Of a DNA stretch of 64,000 bases, positions 1-11,209 are shown in pieces. Origin of the DNA: Bradysia coprophila (Eukaryota > Arthropoda > Insecta > Diptera > Sciaridae); assembly GCF_014529535.1 (NCBI RefSeq), contig NW_023503320.1, positions 1 to 64,000 of the forward strand. The letters run 5' to 3'. Every line of letters begins with the position of its first letter. Position 1 is the stretch's first letter. Below the pieces are notes generated by a model, which saw only the letters and a program-made list of their open reading frames with translations, was not told the origin of the DNA and searched no databases. The position numbers and the translations under genes were made by a program.

Positions 1-19
1 CCTAGAAGAAGAGCGAAAA

Positions 20-1057
20 TTGGATCAAGAGTTGGAACGAGAGGAGATGGAAAGACGTGCAGAAGATCGGAAACGGCGTGAACTGAAGAACAAGCAGTTT
101 CTGGACAAGAAGTATTCCATTTTGGAACAGGATTCGGACGATTCCTTAAGTTACGATGGGTTCGACGACTTGTTAGGTGAAGATCAGAACGAAAACATCC
201 AGCGCTGGAGACAAAACGTTCCGTTTATGGGCATTAATGCTAACGAAAACCGGGATGATCCTTATCCTGCGATTGGGCAGTCAAAAATTTACCTGACATG
301 AACAGTACGAATATCGTTAAGGAAACGAAAGATCAAATTGCTAATCCTATGGACGATCCAGTACCAACCATCGAGGATATTGGAAGCGATTCGGCAATCG
401 GCACTAGTGGCAACAGTCCCACAAATTTGAACACTCAAAGAACACATCCGAACATCAACGTTCAATCTACACAGCAGAACACCGTTACGATACCGAAAGT
501 AACGCAGAACGATCCGCCCAAGTCAACGTTTCAAGTCAACACTCAACCAAATTCGAGTAAGAACCAGTCCGTGCCTTCAAGTGCCAATCAACCTCCGAAC
601 AGTCCAGTGCAAAATCAAACAGTGGTTACGAATCAGCCACCGACTTGTACAGCAAATTTTATTAGTCAAGCTCAACCAGTAGCATCGAATAGTGTTCAGT
701 TGACCAATCAACAACAGTCGTTTGCGTCGAACTCTCATTCAACAGGCGTAATGTCAGCGCCAACTAACAACCAAACGGTCATTAACACCACAGATGTGGC
801 ATCGAATGTTTCAAATGCAGCTACAAAGCAAATGAATACATCGAATACGTTGACCCACCAGCCCATAATGTCCAGCAATTTTCAAACTGGCACGGGATAC
901 ATACATCCGTTGTCAATCAACCACTACCAGTTGTCTATCAGCCATATACATCGAATCCGCATGTAACTCATCCAGTGTACCAGCCAGTCTACTATAATCA
1001 ACATTTGTTACGTCAGCGAGTACAACGCAACAACCTGGAATTGCTCAGGCTGCTTCT
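20..1057 (+). pseudogene. BEL/Pao element 1, broken N-terminal gag region
   Basis: This is the amino-terminal part of the gag of the BEL/Pao element whose main ORF follows. A charged, coiled-coil-like start rich in E, R and K (20-301) ends at a stop. Coding-like sequence then continues in another frame (298-966) as a low-complexity stretch very rich in N, Q, T, S and P, typical of a disordered gag linker. A third frame carries it past 966, and it rejoins the first frame before 1058. At least two compensating frame changes are therefore needed to read it as one protein. It could be real decay or base-calling error; the sequence alone does not say. The 5' LTR and leader lie outside the window. 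Confidence 0.6.
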
Positions 1058-4000
1058 ATGAATAATTCACCAGTACCAGACGCTGGCTATCAATCCAACC
1101 AAAGATTTACTTACCCTGGCGCGATGCATCTCCCTTACGCTCCACACTACTACACAGCAGCTGCAGCGCCAAATTCACAAATGATTCAAAATCCCGGTGG
1201 CGTCAGACAATTAACTGCAGAACAAATCGCTTCTCGTCAAGTCGTACCGAGAGACTTACCGATATTTTATGGTGATGCAGAGGACTGGACTAAGTTCTTC
1301 AGTGTCTATCAAAATTCCACTACTGTATGTGGTTACAACAATAGTGAAAACCTCGGTCGTTTACAGAAAGCTTTAAAAGGAGATGCTGAGGAAGCTGTTC
1401 GCAGCCTGTTAGTACACGCTGATGCGGTACCTGAGATTATTCGTACACTGTTCTTATTGTTTGGTCGGCCTGAAATAATTATCGACAAAATGATTACCGA
1501 TATTCATAAGGAACAGGCACCGAAAGATGATGATTTGGCATCAATCCTGAAATTTGCGATCAAAGTGAAGAACCTAAGTCATTCGATTCGCAATACTGGC
1601 GTTATGGAACATTTACGAAATCCAACTTTGATCAATGCAATCACTGACAAGCTTCCAGCTCAAATGCAATTGAGGTGGGCTTATCACAAGCAAGCTGTAG
1701 GTTATACTGACCTTGGGGTTCTTGGAGACTGGCTGAGCCAGATCGCCGAAGCGGCTAGTCTTGTAGTACGAAGAAGCATCAAAACCAGTTCGAAGAAAAA
1801 AGAACAACAAAAAGATCAGCAAAGTTCAGCTAAACCAAATCCAAGTTCAACGAAGCCAAATACATACGTCAACACACAAGTCGAGAACACATCAGAGAAA
1901 TGGAATTACCAGTCAGCCACAAAGTTCAAAACGTGTCCTGCTTGTAACAATAGTTCCTGCTCGAAGCTCTCTACTTGCAACAAATTCAAGGAGATGAATC
2001 GTAGCGATAAGTCGCTCGTAATCAAAGAGAACAAATTGTGTACTCGATGCCTGGGTGGTCATCACTTCTTTCGATGTCGGTCTAATTTGGTATGCAAGGT
2101 CGAGGGATGTAAAGCTAAACACCATACATTGCTGCACAATCCGGAGAAACCGTCTGAGACACCAAACGTCAATAGTAATCAAGGAAATGGTGAAAAAACC
2201 TCACCAGATAAATTCAGCACAAATGCAAGTCACACAAACAACACCGTATCCAGACCGAACGACCGTATCGATATATTTCGTATAGTTCCAATTACCGTGT
2301 TCGGCAAACAAACATTTATTCATATGTTCGCATATCTGGACGATGGATCAAATATGACTACAATGGAAGCTAGTCTATCCAATGAATTGAATTTAAAGGG
2401 CACGTCAGCTCCAATTTGTGTAGATTGGGCATTCGGGTACACCCATTCAGTGGAATCAAAAACAGTTTCGGTGCGAATCTCTGGACGTTTTAATGGATCC
2501 GAACAGTATGAATTGGATAATGTGCGAACAGTTAAGGAACTACATTTGCCGACACAGTCGATTTCACAACAGTGGCTTGATCAGTATAAACATCTTCGTG
2601 GCCTTCCAATAACTACATACGAGTCGGTAAAACCGAGGATGTTAATTGGCCTGCAGTATTCCCGTTTAACTGTTTCGCTAAAAACGATCGAAGGAAATGT
2701 AAAGGAACCATTGGCGTGCAAAACTCGATTAGGTTGGGTAGTTCAAGGCCCGAGCTACGACCAAAACAACCAACTGGAACGCAAGTATAGCATGAACATG
2801 TGTGAATGCCAGTCTCATGACATCAAATTGCATCAGTTGGTAAAAGAATATTTCTTAAACGAAAACTTGGATGTGAAAATCCCGAACGCTGTGCTGGAAT
2901 CGAACGAAATACAAAGAGCGAAGCAGATCATGGAAGCAACCACATCGAAAAAAGATGGTCGATATGAAACCGGACTGCTGTGGAAATATGATCGAATTGA
3001 ACTTCCCGACAGTTACCCAATGGCGTTAAAAAGACTGCAATGTCTAGAGTCTAAAATGTCGAAAAATCCACAACTCGCGGACAATCTACGAAATCAGTTC
3101 CGGCAGTTTGTGGACAAAGGATACATCAGGAAATTGACACCAGAAGAACTTGAAACGAAAAGCGATTCACCAACTTGGTACTTACCAACATTCCCAGCAT
3201 TCAACCCTAAGAAACCGGAGAAAGTTCGAATTGTTTGGGATGGCGCAGCCAAAGTGATGAAAATTTCTTTGAACTCCGTGCTACTAACTGGACCAGATCA
3301 ACTCATACCGTTGCCCGATATACTTCGCAGATTTCGGGAACGACTTATAGCCATGATTGGTGATATAAAGGAAATGTATCACCAGATCAAAGTAATTAAA
3401 GCTGATCAGAATGCTCAACGATTCTTATGGAGAGATGGTGATTCATCAAGGAAACCTGACGTATATGTAATGCTGGTTGTATCGTTCGGCTTAACATGTT
3501 CACCAAGTCAAGCCCAATTCATAAAGAACAAAAACGCACTCGAATTTATCAAAGAATTCCCGGAAGCAGTCAACACTATCATCAACAATCACTACGTGGA
3601 TGACATGCTCGACAGCGAACACACTGTTGATGCTGCCGAAAAACGAATAAAAGAGGTCAAATTCATTCATCAAGAAGGTGGCTTCGAAATTCGCAATTTC
3701 ATCTCTAATTCGAAGGAACTTCTACGAAGAATCGGAGAGAATACCGAATCGGGGAACAGAAATATGAACATCAGCGTCGAACTTGGTACCGAACGCGTTC
3801 TTGGCATGTTTTGGAACATGGAAACCGATTGCTTTACGTTCTCATTGAAATTCACAAGAATCAACGAGAATATTCTGTTTGGAAAACAGTGCCCAACCAA
3901 ACGAGAAGTTTTACGCACCTTGATGTCCGTGTTCGATCCGCTTGGATTGTTGGCTAATTATTTGATTCACATCAAAATCCTAATACAACACATATGGCGA

Positions 4001-6355
4001 AGCAACGTGGATTGGGACGAAGAAGTAACTCCGTCGATTTTCAATAAATGGTTGGCATGGATCAAAACATTACCGAGCGTTGAAAATATCCAAATTCCCA
4101 GACTATACTCGCCAAAGTTATCTCCAAATGCGCCAAATTCAATCCAGCTACACATCTTCGTTGATGCAATCGAAGAAGCCTATGCCACAGCAATATATCT
4201 TCGAATCGAAGACGACGATGGTATCGATTGTTGTTTAGTCGGTGCTAAAACCAAGGTGGCACCAAATAAACCAACTTCAACACCTCGATTGGAGCTACAA
4301 GGTGCGGTGCTAGGAACTCGCTTGGCAAGCAGTATCAAGTCCAGTCAAACGTTGAAGTTCGATAAGCAAGTTTTCTGGACCGACTCTCAAAACGTAATGG
4401 GGTGGGTTAACTCCGAAGCTAGAAAGTACAAGCAGTTCGTGGCATTTCGAATATGTGAAATTCTGGAGTCATCAGATCAAAACGAATGGCGATGGATTCC
4501 GTCCGAACATAATGTCGCTGATGAGGCAACTAAATCAAAAGAGATCGCAAGATTGGATTCGTCATCTCGTTGGTACAAGGCTCCAGAGTTCCTGTACGAC
4601 AAAGAAGAAGATTGGTTCAAAGACCAAGGCGATATCGAATATTTTACCGAAAACGAAGTGAGACCAAGCTTTTCAATGGCTTGTCGTGAAATCATTCGAC
4701 CGCAAATCATCGACATTGAAAGGTTCTCTCAATGGAATCGGCTTGTTAGAGCTCAAGCATATGCTCTCAGATTCATTTTCAATGTTCGCCATTCACAACA
4801 AGAACGTCAATTCGGGCCGCTGGTACAACAGGAAATCCTCGATGCCGAAAATCACTTGTATCGTCGTGCACAGTCAGATTGTTTTCTAGACGAGATAGTG
4901 GTAATGAAGCACAATCAAAATAGACCGCTAAAAGAGCAAAAAGACTTCGAAAAGTCTAGTATTCTACGCACTTATTCACCATACATCGACGAAGACGGTG
5001 TTATTCGAATGCGTGGAAGAAGCGATGCAGCCACCGTTTTATCGCACGACACGAAACGTCCAATCATCCTTCCAAGACGTCATCGAATTACTCGTCTCAT
5101 TGTGGATTATTATCATCGACGTTACAAACACATCAACCATTCTACTGTCCTCAATCAAATCCAACAGAAATTCATTATACCGGCTCTTCGTGTGGTCCTG
5201 AAAAGCATTAGAACATCATGCCAAAAATGCAAAAATTTATCGGCAGAACCGAAGATTCCCGAGATGGCCGAGCTTCCTCCTGGGCGATTAGCGGCGTATA
5301 CTTTACCATTTACTTTCGTCGGAATAGACTTTTTTGGCCCGATAAGAGTTAGAAACGGAAGAAAAACGCGAAACCGTCCAGTGATCATGGAAAAAAGATG
5401 GGTTCTATTGTTCACTTGCTTAACGACACGAGCCATTTGGATGGAGATCACTCATTCACTTGAAACGAATTCCTGCGTTATGGCCATCGACAACTTCATT
5501 TCGAGGAAAGGCCAGTCGAAGAGAGTCTTCTGCGACAATGGTACGTCGTTTCACGGTTCGGAAAAGGAGCTACGTGACGAATTCAGTAAAATAAACCAAA
5601 GGGACTTGGCAGAAAGATTCACTAGTTCTGAGATGGAATTCAGATTCAATCCACCGGCTACTCCACACATGGGTGGAGTATGGGAACGTCTCATTCGCAC
5701 GGTCAAATCATGCCTTAAACAAACAATGCTAACCAGATGTCCTAACGACGAAATGTTAAAAAATCTAATCGTGTCGGCTGAGAATATCGTCAATTTAAGA
5801 CCGCTGACTTACGTGGCATTGGAATCGGCTGATGAAGAAGCATTAACCCCGAACCATATCTTGCTTGGATCTTCGAATGGAAGAAAACCGTTGGGAGAGT
5901 TCCCCGACAAAGACTTAGCAAGAAACACCTACAAAGCCGTACAAATTCTTGCGAATAATTTTTGGCGGCGATTCGTCTTGGAGTACATGCCAACACTCAC
6001 CAAAAGAACAAAATGGTTCAAGCAAATGGAGCCGATCAAAGTCGGTGACGTCGTGATAGTAGTCGACGAACGGAACGAGCGTAATACATGGCCAAAGGGA
6101 ATCGTCGAGAAACTTATGCCTGACAAAAGAGGAATTGTGCGGCAAGTTATGGTGCGAACAGCTAAAGGAATTCGACGACGATCTGTTGGGAAGCTAGCCG
6201 TTTTGGATGTGAAACCGCCCATGGAAGATGTCAATCAGGACTCAATGGTGTCGATTCACGGAGAGGGGAATGTTGGGCAGCAACACATGACCGGCAACAC
6301 TGATCTACATCCATTTCATTCAGCAACAGGATTGCCTGATTCTGCTGTAAATTAG
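1058..6355 (+). CDS. BEL/Pao retrotransposon 1 gag-pol polyprotein
   Basis: A 1765-codon open frame with the full BEL/Pao domain order. About residue 66 starts a gag core (LPIFYGDAEDW) of the type common to BEL gag. Cys/His knuckles lie near 293 (CPAC) and 327 (CTRC followed by HH and C). An aspartic protease has its active-site stretch near 424 (AYLDDGSN, a DDGS variant). Reverse transcriptase carries YVDD near 845. An RNase H domain spans about 1030-1110 (FVDA, TDSQN). Integrase has an HHCC zinc region near 1350-1390 and the D, D, E residues in GIDFFGP, CDNGTSF and GGVWERL near 1421, 1491 and 1538. The first ATG is probably not the native start, because gag-like sequence continues upstream in other frames. 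The pol part is intact; transposition competence is doubtful because gag is broken. Confidence 0.93.
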   Translation: MNNSPVPDAGYQSNQRFTYPGAMHLPYAPHYYTAAAAPNSQMIQNPGGVRQLTAEQIASRQVVPRDLPIFYGDAEDWTKFFSVYQNSTTVCGYNNSENLGRLQKALKGDAEEAVRSLLVHADAVPEIIRTLFLLFGRPEIIIDKMITDIHKEQAPKDDDLASILKFAIKVKNLSHSIRNTGVMEHLRNPTLINAITDKLPAQMQLRWAYHKQAVGYTDLGVLGDWLSQIAEAASLVVRRSIKTSSKKKEQQKDQQSSAKPNPSSTKPNTYVNTQVENTSEKWNYQSATKFKTCPACNNSSCSKLSTCNKFKEMNRSDKSLVIKENKLCTRCLGGHHFFRCRSNLVCKVEGCKAKHHTLLHNPEKPSETPNVNSNQGNGEKTSPDKFSTNASHTNNTVSRPNDRIDIFRIVPITVFGKQTFIHMFAYLDDGSNMTTMEASLSNELNLKGTSAPICVDWAFGYTHSVESKTVSVRISGRFNGSEQYELDNVRTVKELHLPTQSISQQWLDQYKHLRGLPITTYESVKPRMLIGLQYSRLTVSLKTIEGNVKEPLACKTRLGWVVQGPSYDQNNQLERKYSMNMCECQSHDIKLHQLVKEYFLNENLDVKIPNAVLESNEIQRAKQIMEATTSKKDGRYETGLLWKYDRIELPDSYPMALKRLQCLESKMSKNPQLADNLRNQFRQFVDKGYIRKLTPEELETKSDSPTWYLPTFPAFNPKKPEKVRIVWDGAAKVMKISLNSVLLTGPDQLIPLPDILRRFRERLIAMIGDIKEMYHQIKVIKADQNAQRFLWRDGDSSRKPDVYVMLVVSFGLTCSPSQAQFIKNKNALEFIKEFPEAVNTIINNHYVDDMLDSEHTVDAAEKRIKEVKFIHQEGGFEIRNFISNSKELLRRIGENTESGNRNMNISVELGTERVLGMFWNMETDCFTFSLKFTRINENILFGKQCPTKREVLRTLMSVFDPLGLLANYLIHIKILIQHIWRSNVDWDEEVTPSIFNKWLAWIKTLPSVENIQIPRLYSPKLSPNAPNSIQLHIFVDAIEEAYATAIYLRIEDDDGIDCCLVGAKTKVAPNKPTSTPRLELQGAVLGTRLASSIKSSQTLKFDKQVFWTDSQNVMGWVNSEARKYKQFVAFRICEILESSDQNEWRWIPSEHNVADEATKSKEIARLDSSSRWYKAPEFLYDKEEDWFKDQGDIEYFTENEVRPSFSMACREIIRPQIIDIERFSQWNRLVRAQAYALRFIFNVRHSQQERQFGPLVQQEILDAENHLYRRAQSDCFLDEIVVMKHNQNRPLKEQKDFEKSSILRTYSPYIDEDGVIRMRGRSDAATVLSHDTKRPIILPRRHRITRLIVDYYHRRYKHINHSTVLNQIQQKFIIPALRVVLKSIRTSCQKCKNLSAEPKIPEMAELPPGRLAAYTLPFTFVGIDFFGPIRVRNGRKTRNRPVIMEKRWVLLFTCLTTRAIWMEITHSLETNSCVMAIDNFISRKGQSKRVFCDNGTSFHGSEKELRDEFSKINQRDLAERFTSSEMEFRFNPPATPHMGGVWERLIRTVKSCLKQTMLTRCPNDEMLKNLIVSAENIVNLRPLTYVALESADEEALTPNHILLGSSNGRKPLGEFPDKDLARNTYKAVQILANNFWRRFVLEYMPTLTKRTKWFKQMEPIKVGDVVIVVDERNERNTWPKGIVEKLMPDKRGIVRQVMVRTAKGIRRRSVGKLAVLDVKPPMEDVNQDSMVSIHGEGNVGQQHMTGNTDLHPFHSATGLPDSAVN

Positions 6356-6871
6356 TGACAGTCGTGGTACCGGAAAAACATTTGTTCTTTTGATTTCATT
6401 AGAAAACGGCCAAGTGATTCAAAGCTCTAAGTAAATTTAATTTAATCGTAAAATCGATCCGTTCAAATCGATCAATTATTTCTTTTAATCGAAGTACGTA
6501 GTGTGTTGTGTTGTGAGATAACGATTGTTGCTAGCGGAGTTTGCCAAGGAGGTAAAAATTGATTTTTTCGTGAAGCACCAAGTGTGCAGGTTTTCATTTG
6601 CAGTTTGATTGATTTACAGGCGAAACGTTCGCGGAACATTATAATTACACGAATCAACAGCCTGTGTTGTAAGCTGTCGAATCGTGAACTGTAAGGAATT
6701 TGTAAAAATTATTGAAATTGATCAGGAATTAATTGAGGTTATGTTTAGTTATAGTTACATCGCTCATACACACACACGCACGCGCATTGATCTGAATTGT
6801 TATTTATCGGCAAAGGAATGCTAAACGTAAGACAATTAATGAAAAGCTTTGTTGACATAGTTTAACGATTT
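6356..6871 (+). other. Non-coding junction between two BEL/Pao elements
   Basis: About 0.5 kb of AT-rich sequence with no credible ORF, lying between the stop of BEL element 1 and the first coding traces of BEL element 2. It should contain the 3' untranslated end of element 1 and possibly part of its LTR. I could not find a second copy of this sequence in the window, so no LTR boundary can be set. A short (AC)n/(CG)-rich patch sits at about 6770-6785. Confidence 0.4.
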
Positions 6872-9800
6872 ATGAAAATTTGTTACAGAAATTTGAAGTG
6901 TTTGATTAAAGAGTTGAAATCAAGACGTGACGTTTCCTTTAACTCAACGACACTCACAAATTTAAAATCCAGCCGACAAGAAGTTGCATTTAGCACCAAT
7001 AAGTGCCCGTTCGCAACAGAGAGTGTGGATCGTGTTGTGTGGGACGAACCGATTATGTTGGCAACGGCAATAGTGCTGATACGATCATTACGAGACAATC
7101 TCTTTTATCCGTTCCGGGCACTTCTAGATCAAGCTAGTACAGCATCTTACGTTTGCGAAAATGTGGTACAGTTTCTAGGGCTACAGAAACAACCAGTTAT
7201 TGCGTCGACTAGTGGTCTGGGAGGTGTTACCACAGGCAACATTAAGTCTATCGTTGAATTCGAGCCAGGATCGAAGCGCAACCACTCGTTCAGCATGTAA
7301 ACTCAAGCGCCAGTAACCAAAAAGATCACAAGTCCATTACCGTCAACGATCTTGCGGAAAGCTGAATGGGACCACATCAAGGATTTGCAATTAGCAGACC
7401 CCGAATTCAATGTACCTGCGAAAATAGACTTACTATTAGGTGCACCGGTTTATGGATATTTGCTATTACCAGGACTGATTAAATCGTCACCCATGTATCC
7501 GGTTGCTCAGAACACTGAATTCGGCTGGATATTATCAGGAGCCACGAGACCTCAAGATCCAGTGCAGCACAAGATCACCAATTTCCATCTGAAACTAGAA
7601 TTAGAAGATCAACTAAAGAAATTTTTTGATCAAGAAGAGTTGTCAAAGGAACGGATTTTAACGCAAGAGGAAGTTCAATGTGAGAAAATTTTCGAGGAGA
7701 CCGTACAAAGGCGAGATGATGGCAGGTTCGTTGTGGCTTTGCCGTTTAAAGGAAAGCCGAAGTCGCTAGGTGCGTCAAAGGGGCAAGCATTTTCACGTTT
7801 AATGAAATTGGAATCGAGATTCAAAGCCAACCAGGAATTACAAGAAGAGTACGTTAAAATTCTCAAAGAATACGAAGAATTAGAACACACATCGATTATA
7901 GGCGAGTTAGATAAATCGACAGAGTCGACAAGTTATTACCTTCCACATCATGCAGTGTTTAAACCAGAATCGACGACAACGAAAACTAGAGTGGTGTTCG
8001 ATGCTTCGGCAAGGACGACAAGTGGATTGTCTCTCAACGACTTACTGATGACGGGGCCCACACTTCAACAAGATCTGATGTCAATATTGCTAAGATGGCG
8101 AACACATCGTATATCAATTATGGCTGACATCGCAAAGATGTACAGGCAAGTAGTGGTGAGAAAGGAGGATCGGAAATACCAAAGATTTCTGTTCAGAGAG
8201 AAGATAAGGGATCCGATTTTGGAATATGAACACAACATGGTCACGTTTGGCATAACCGCGGCAACGTACTTAGCAGTGAAGGCATTACAGTACCTGGCGA
8301 AAATCGAAAAAGATAATTACAAAGAAGCAGCCGAAGTCGTTATAAGAGATTTTTACATGGATGACTGCATGTCAGGAGCCGATACAGTTCAGCAAGCAAT
8401 TCGGTTGTGCAAAGATTTGAAAGAGTTATTGGCCAAAGCTCAGTTTCCATTACGGAAGTTTGTATCTAATTCCGCTGAAGTACTGGAGAGTCTGCCAGAA
8501 GCAGACAGAGAATTGAAATTGCCGTTGGAAATAAACCTCGACAGTAATATAAAGACATTAGGGATCCGATACGAACCCACAACGGATGTATTCAGGTTCA
8601 AGGTGAATTTAGAAAAAACCAAGATGCCACCAACGAAAAGGAGCATGTTATCAGAAACAGCTTCCTTGTTCGATCCATTAGGATGGCTAGCTCCTGTAAT
8701 CGTCAGAGCTAAAATTATGTTCCAAGACTTACGGAAAGAAGGATTAGACTGGAAGCAGGAATTACCTCAAAATATAGCTAGTGTTTGGACAGAGTTCAGA
8801 AACGAATTGCATCAGTTGGAGAATATTCAAATCAACAGATGGAACCATTTTGGAGCAGGAGTAAAGAAAATCGAGATTCACGGTTTTTCTGATGCATAAG
8901 AGAAAGCTTATGCTGCGGTTATATATTCTAGGGTCGTCAATCAAAATGATGAAATACATATCACAATGCTGACTTCAAAGACTAGAGTCGCACCAATCAA
9001 ACAAATAACGTTGCCACGCCTCGAATTATGTGGAGCGGTACTGTTGACGAATCTAATTGAAAACGTTCAAAGGGCATTAGGCACGAATAACGAAAATGTG
9101 CATGCATGGACGGATTCGACAATAGTATTAGGATGGTTACGAACAGATCCAGCCAAATTAAAAACATTTGTAGCAAACAGGGTCGTCGAAACACATAATG
9201 TGTTGAACATTAATCAATGGCATCACATCGAAGGGACGAAAAATCCAGCTGATTGTGCCTCGAGAGGTATAAGTCCAGGAGAACTAAAAAATCACAAATT
9301 ATGGTGGGAAGGAGCGGAATGTTTAAAGAAACTTAGAGAATCTTGGGAACAAAATTTACAATTGCCACCAGTTACCTTAGAATTGAAGAAGAAAGTCGTG
9401 TCAACATTCGTGATAACACCTCATAACGATTTCGAAGATTTATTCACGCGATATTCCAGTTTTAGACGTTTGATACGAGTAACTGCGATTTGTTGGAAGT
9501 TCGTGGAAAATATACAAGCTACAAGGGAAGTACGAATAGCGACCCTTTGCTTAACGTTCGTAAACAAATTACTGGAGAAAAGAAAAGGGATGCAGTTGAC
9601 CGTAACCGCAGAAGATTTAAGAAGAGCAGAATTGCGTCTAATTCGTTTACATCAAGGAAAGGAATTTTCCAGGGAACTGCATCATTTAATGAAGAAAGAA
9701 AACATAAATCCGAAGAGCAAGTTGCTGCCGTTAAATCCTTTCGTAGATTCTAATAATTGTCTACGAGTTGGAGGACGTTTGGAAAATGAGAATATTGATT

Positions 9801-10422
9801 ACGATCGGAAACATCCTCTCATCATATCAGCAGGTGGTCTCGCTAAATTAATAATCGCGGATATGCACGAAGAGACATTGCATGGAGGAACTCGTTTAAC
9901 GATGAATATGGTAAGGGAGAAATACTGGATAATCAATTTAAGACGACAAGTCAAGCAGTGCGTGTTGAACTGTGTCAAATGTTGCCGGTACAATCAAAGG
10001 ATGGGAGAGCAGATCATGGCTGATTTACCACCTAATCGAGTCACAGAATCGATGATTTTCGCTGAGACGGGTTTGGATAACGCGGGACCGTTTAATATCA
10101 AAGCATCCAACGTGAGATCCCCCCCAATACGCATAAAGCCAACAGTCGTAAATGGAGAAGTGATAAAATCGATACCGAAGATTCCTGTTTATGAAGGATA
10201 TATCGCGCTTTTCATCTGTTTTGCTACGAAAGCTGTACATCTCGAAGTGGTTAGTGATCAGACAACGGAAGCATTTTTGGCGACTTTTGACCGTTTCATT
10301 AGTCGGAGAGGCATACCGGAACACTGTCATTCAGACAATTCGAAGACATTCATTGGAGCCAAGAATGTACTAGCAGTTGAAAGCGAACAGTCAATGTTGG
10401 ATTACAATCAAGTGATTAATCA
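6872..10422 (+). pseudogene. BEL/Pao element 2 pol, 5' part (protease to mid-integrase)
   Basis: One reading frame runs from a protease (ALLDQAS at about 7117) through reverse transcriptase (FYMDD at about 8350), RNase H (GFSDA at about 8885, WTDST at about 9108) and the first half of integrase (first D in GLDNAGPF at about 10075, second D in HSDNS at about 10330). The frame is interrupted by in-frame TAA codons at 7298-7300 and 8897-8899; the second falls directly after the GFSDA motif of RNase H. Gag is absent, so the copy is also 5'-truncated. At 10422 the frame is cut by the LTR element that follows, and the last 18 or so codons of the apparent ORF (to 10477) belong to that LTR. It is clearly a different family from element 1: the two proteins align only at the motifs. 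Confidence 0.9.
10418..10422. repeat. Target-site duplication AATCA, left copy
   Basis: AATCA stands directly before the left LTR and again at 17311-17315 directly after the right LTR. Five base pairs is a usual duplication length for LTR-element integration. Removing the element and one copy returns the BEL element 2 integrase to a single frame (checked by codon phase), which confirms both boundaries. Confidence 0.95.
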
Positions 10423-11178
10423 TGTTTTGCCTTCTGCTAAAACCGCATTCTTACACATTGGTACAGTCTTAGAGTAGAAGTAATTCTCCTGAGCTCGGAG
10501 AAATGTAATAGAAACAAGCTCGTTGAGTTGATGTTAATAACTGTCTTTATTCAATCAAACTTTACAGTATTTATACTAAATCTAAACAAAGAACTTATTG
10601 TTATAATTATGATCACTTATAATTATCGTGGGAAGTATGTCAAATACTTGTGTTATAAACATGCAAGTGACATGTTTATAAACATTTAAATTTATTGAAT
10701 CCGTTAATGAGAATTATAACGAATTTCTAGGAATCAAATTCATAAATAAACAAAAACCGAAAGATTTCGTTATTCCAAGAAAAATCATAATTTTCCATTG
10801 AATCTGTTATGCATAATTCACATTATGCATGCATCTTCACCTGGATATATAAAATCATTAATGCATTGCGCATGCGCGTTCATGAAGATGGCGCGCATAT
10901 AGTAATTATTATATGCGATTCGATTGCATTAAAGATTCCATACAATTATCATGTGCAAGCATTAACATACTCCCGACCGTAGAACTCCTTAGTTCTACCT
11001 AATCTTTGCATGTACGTTATAGTATACAACCTGTCACACAATGTTTATGCAGTATAATACAATAATTAGTCTTCATATGCATTGTTTGACGATACATACT
11101 ATACTATTACACATAATCGCTCGCATGCCCGCGACATTGGTAATGGATCTATATGATGATCATATAGAAGCATTAACA
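10423..11178 (-). repeat. LTR (3' LTR of the LARD-like element)
   Basis: A 756-bp copy of the right LTR. It holds perfect palindromes at 10653-10681 (11-bp arms, 7-nt loop), 10809-10830 (9-bp arms, 4-nt loop) and near 11150-11168 (19-nt odd palindrome beside the outer end). An internal copy of the LTR end plus adjoining tract lies at about 10958-10978. Spurious short ORFs from here extend neighbouring BEL frames. Confidence 0.93.
10970..10998 (-). other. CTCCCGACC plus 8-bp hairpin module (within LTR)
   Basis: CTCCCGACC is followed at once by GTAGAACT, a 4-nt loop and AGTTCTAC, a perfect 8-bp stem. The same copy occurs in the right LTR at 17102-17130. It is one of four such modules in the element, each with a different stem sequence. 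Confidence 0.75.
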
Positions 11179-11209
11179 TACTCCCGGACATTGAACTATT
11201 AAGTTCAAT
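11179..11209 (-). other. Polypurine-tract candidate plus 8-bp hairpin
   Basis: On the minus (sense) strand GTCCGGGAGTA lies directly before the 3' LTR, where a polypurine tract should be. On the plus strand CTCCCGGAC (11181-11189) is followed by ATTGAACT, loop ATTA, and AGTTCAAT, a perfect 8-bp stem. The hairpin therefore sits just upstream of the tract in the element's RNA. Confidence 0.7.
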
